Position numbers and translations under genes: made by a program. DNA of 64,000 nt, taken from positions 186,001 to 250,000 of the forward strand of contig JAQOOI010000069.1 of the NCBI GenBank assembly GCA_028554645.1, given 5' to 3'. This document shows positions 63,992 to 64,000 of this stretch, piece by piece. The notes below the pieces were generated by a model that worked only from the letters and a program-made list of their open reading frames with translations, did no database searches and had not been told where the DNA came from. The DNA is from Omphalotus guepiniiformis (Eukaryota; Basidiomycota; Agaricomycetes; Agaricales; Omphalotaceae). The stretch's first letter is position 1. The number at the start of each line of letters is the position of its first letter.

Positions 63992-64000
63992 ATACAGGTC

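Larger units (their letters stand above)
62109..64000 (+). mobile_element. element C: Ty3-type retrotransposon, 5' part (Tf1/sushi-like)
   Basis: LTR, self-priming-type primer site and gag are present; pol lies beyond the window. It is inserted in gene X of the right E copy, so it is the youngest layer of the nest. Its LTR is related to the solo LTR at 29536-29995. Confidence 0.85.

Overview
The window is nuclear DNA of a filamentous basidiomycete, most likely an Agaricomycete. Genes are split by many 45-65 bp GT-AG introns. There is a basidiomycete-type reducing polyketide synthase, a DUF6535 membrane protein and a PD-(D/E)XK-like/kinase-like fusion protein. The right half is a nest of Ty3-type LTR retrotransposons. 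I could not assign a species, and no rRNA, tRNA or CRISPR was seen.

Left part (1-26.4 kb). A nuclease/kinase-like gene (1195-3277, +) lies beside a small biosynthetic cluster. The cluster holds a large single-module polyketide synthase with a C-terminal reductase release domain (3616-12503, -), an MFS transporter (13165-15015, -) and, divergent from it, a cytochrome P450 (15610-18077, +). The expected logic is chain assembly by the synthase, reductive release as aldehyde or alcohol, oxidation by the P450 and export by the transporter. Then come a duplicated gene tail (about 18510-19175), a decayed XRN1 exoribonuclease pseudogene (about 19600-22050, -) and a broken DUF6535 gene (23213-26016, +), the source of the duplicated tail.

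Middle (26.7-36.06 kb). Element A is an old, broken Ty3-type retrotransposon (+). It is interrupted by a solo LTR with a GGGGC target duplication, by about 1 kb of unassigned DNA, and by a 2.2 kb insert in its reverse transcriptase that carries long inverted repeats and a strand-switching 11-bp minisatellite.

Right (36.06-62.1 kb). Family E is a young, very large Ty3-type element of about 14.7 kb when its parts are added up. Three 1377-bp LTRs are present. Copy E2 inserted into the gag gene of copy E1 with a CCGT target duplication. A later inversion between the opposed copies explains the present order: LTR(+), gag 5' part(+), LTR(-), pol/pro/gag 3' part(-), LTR(+), complete gag-pro-pol(+). 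E expresses gag, pro and pol in three frames joined by two canonical -1 slippery heptamers (GGGAAAC, AAATTTT). Between pol and the 3' LTR it carries two antisense, intron-containing accessory genes, here called X and Y, of unknown function. This is the most unusual system in the window.

Right edge (62109-64000). Element C, inserted into gene X of the right E copy, has an LTR, a gag gene and a primer-binding site complementary to the predicted 5' end of its own RNA, which suggests Tf1/sushi-type self-priming. It runs off the window.
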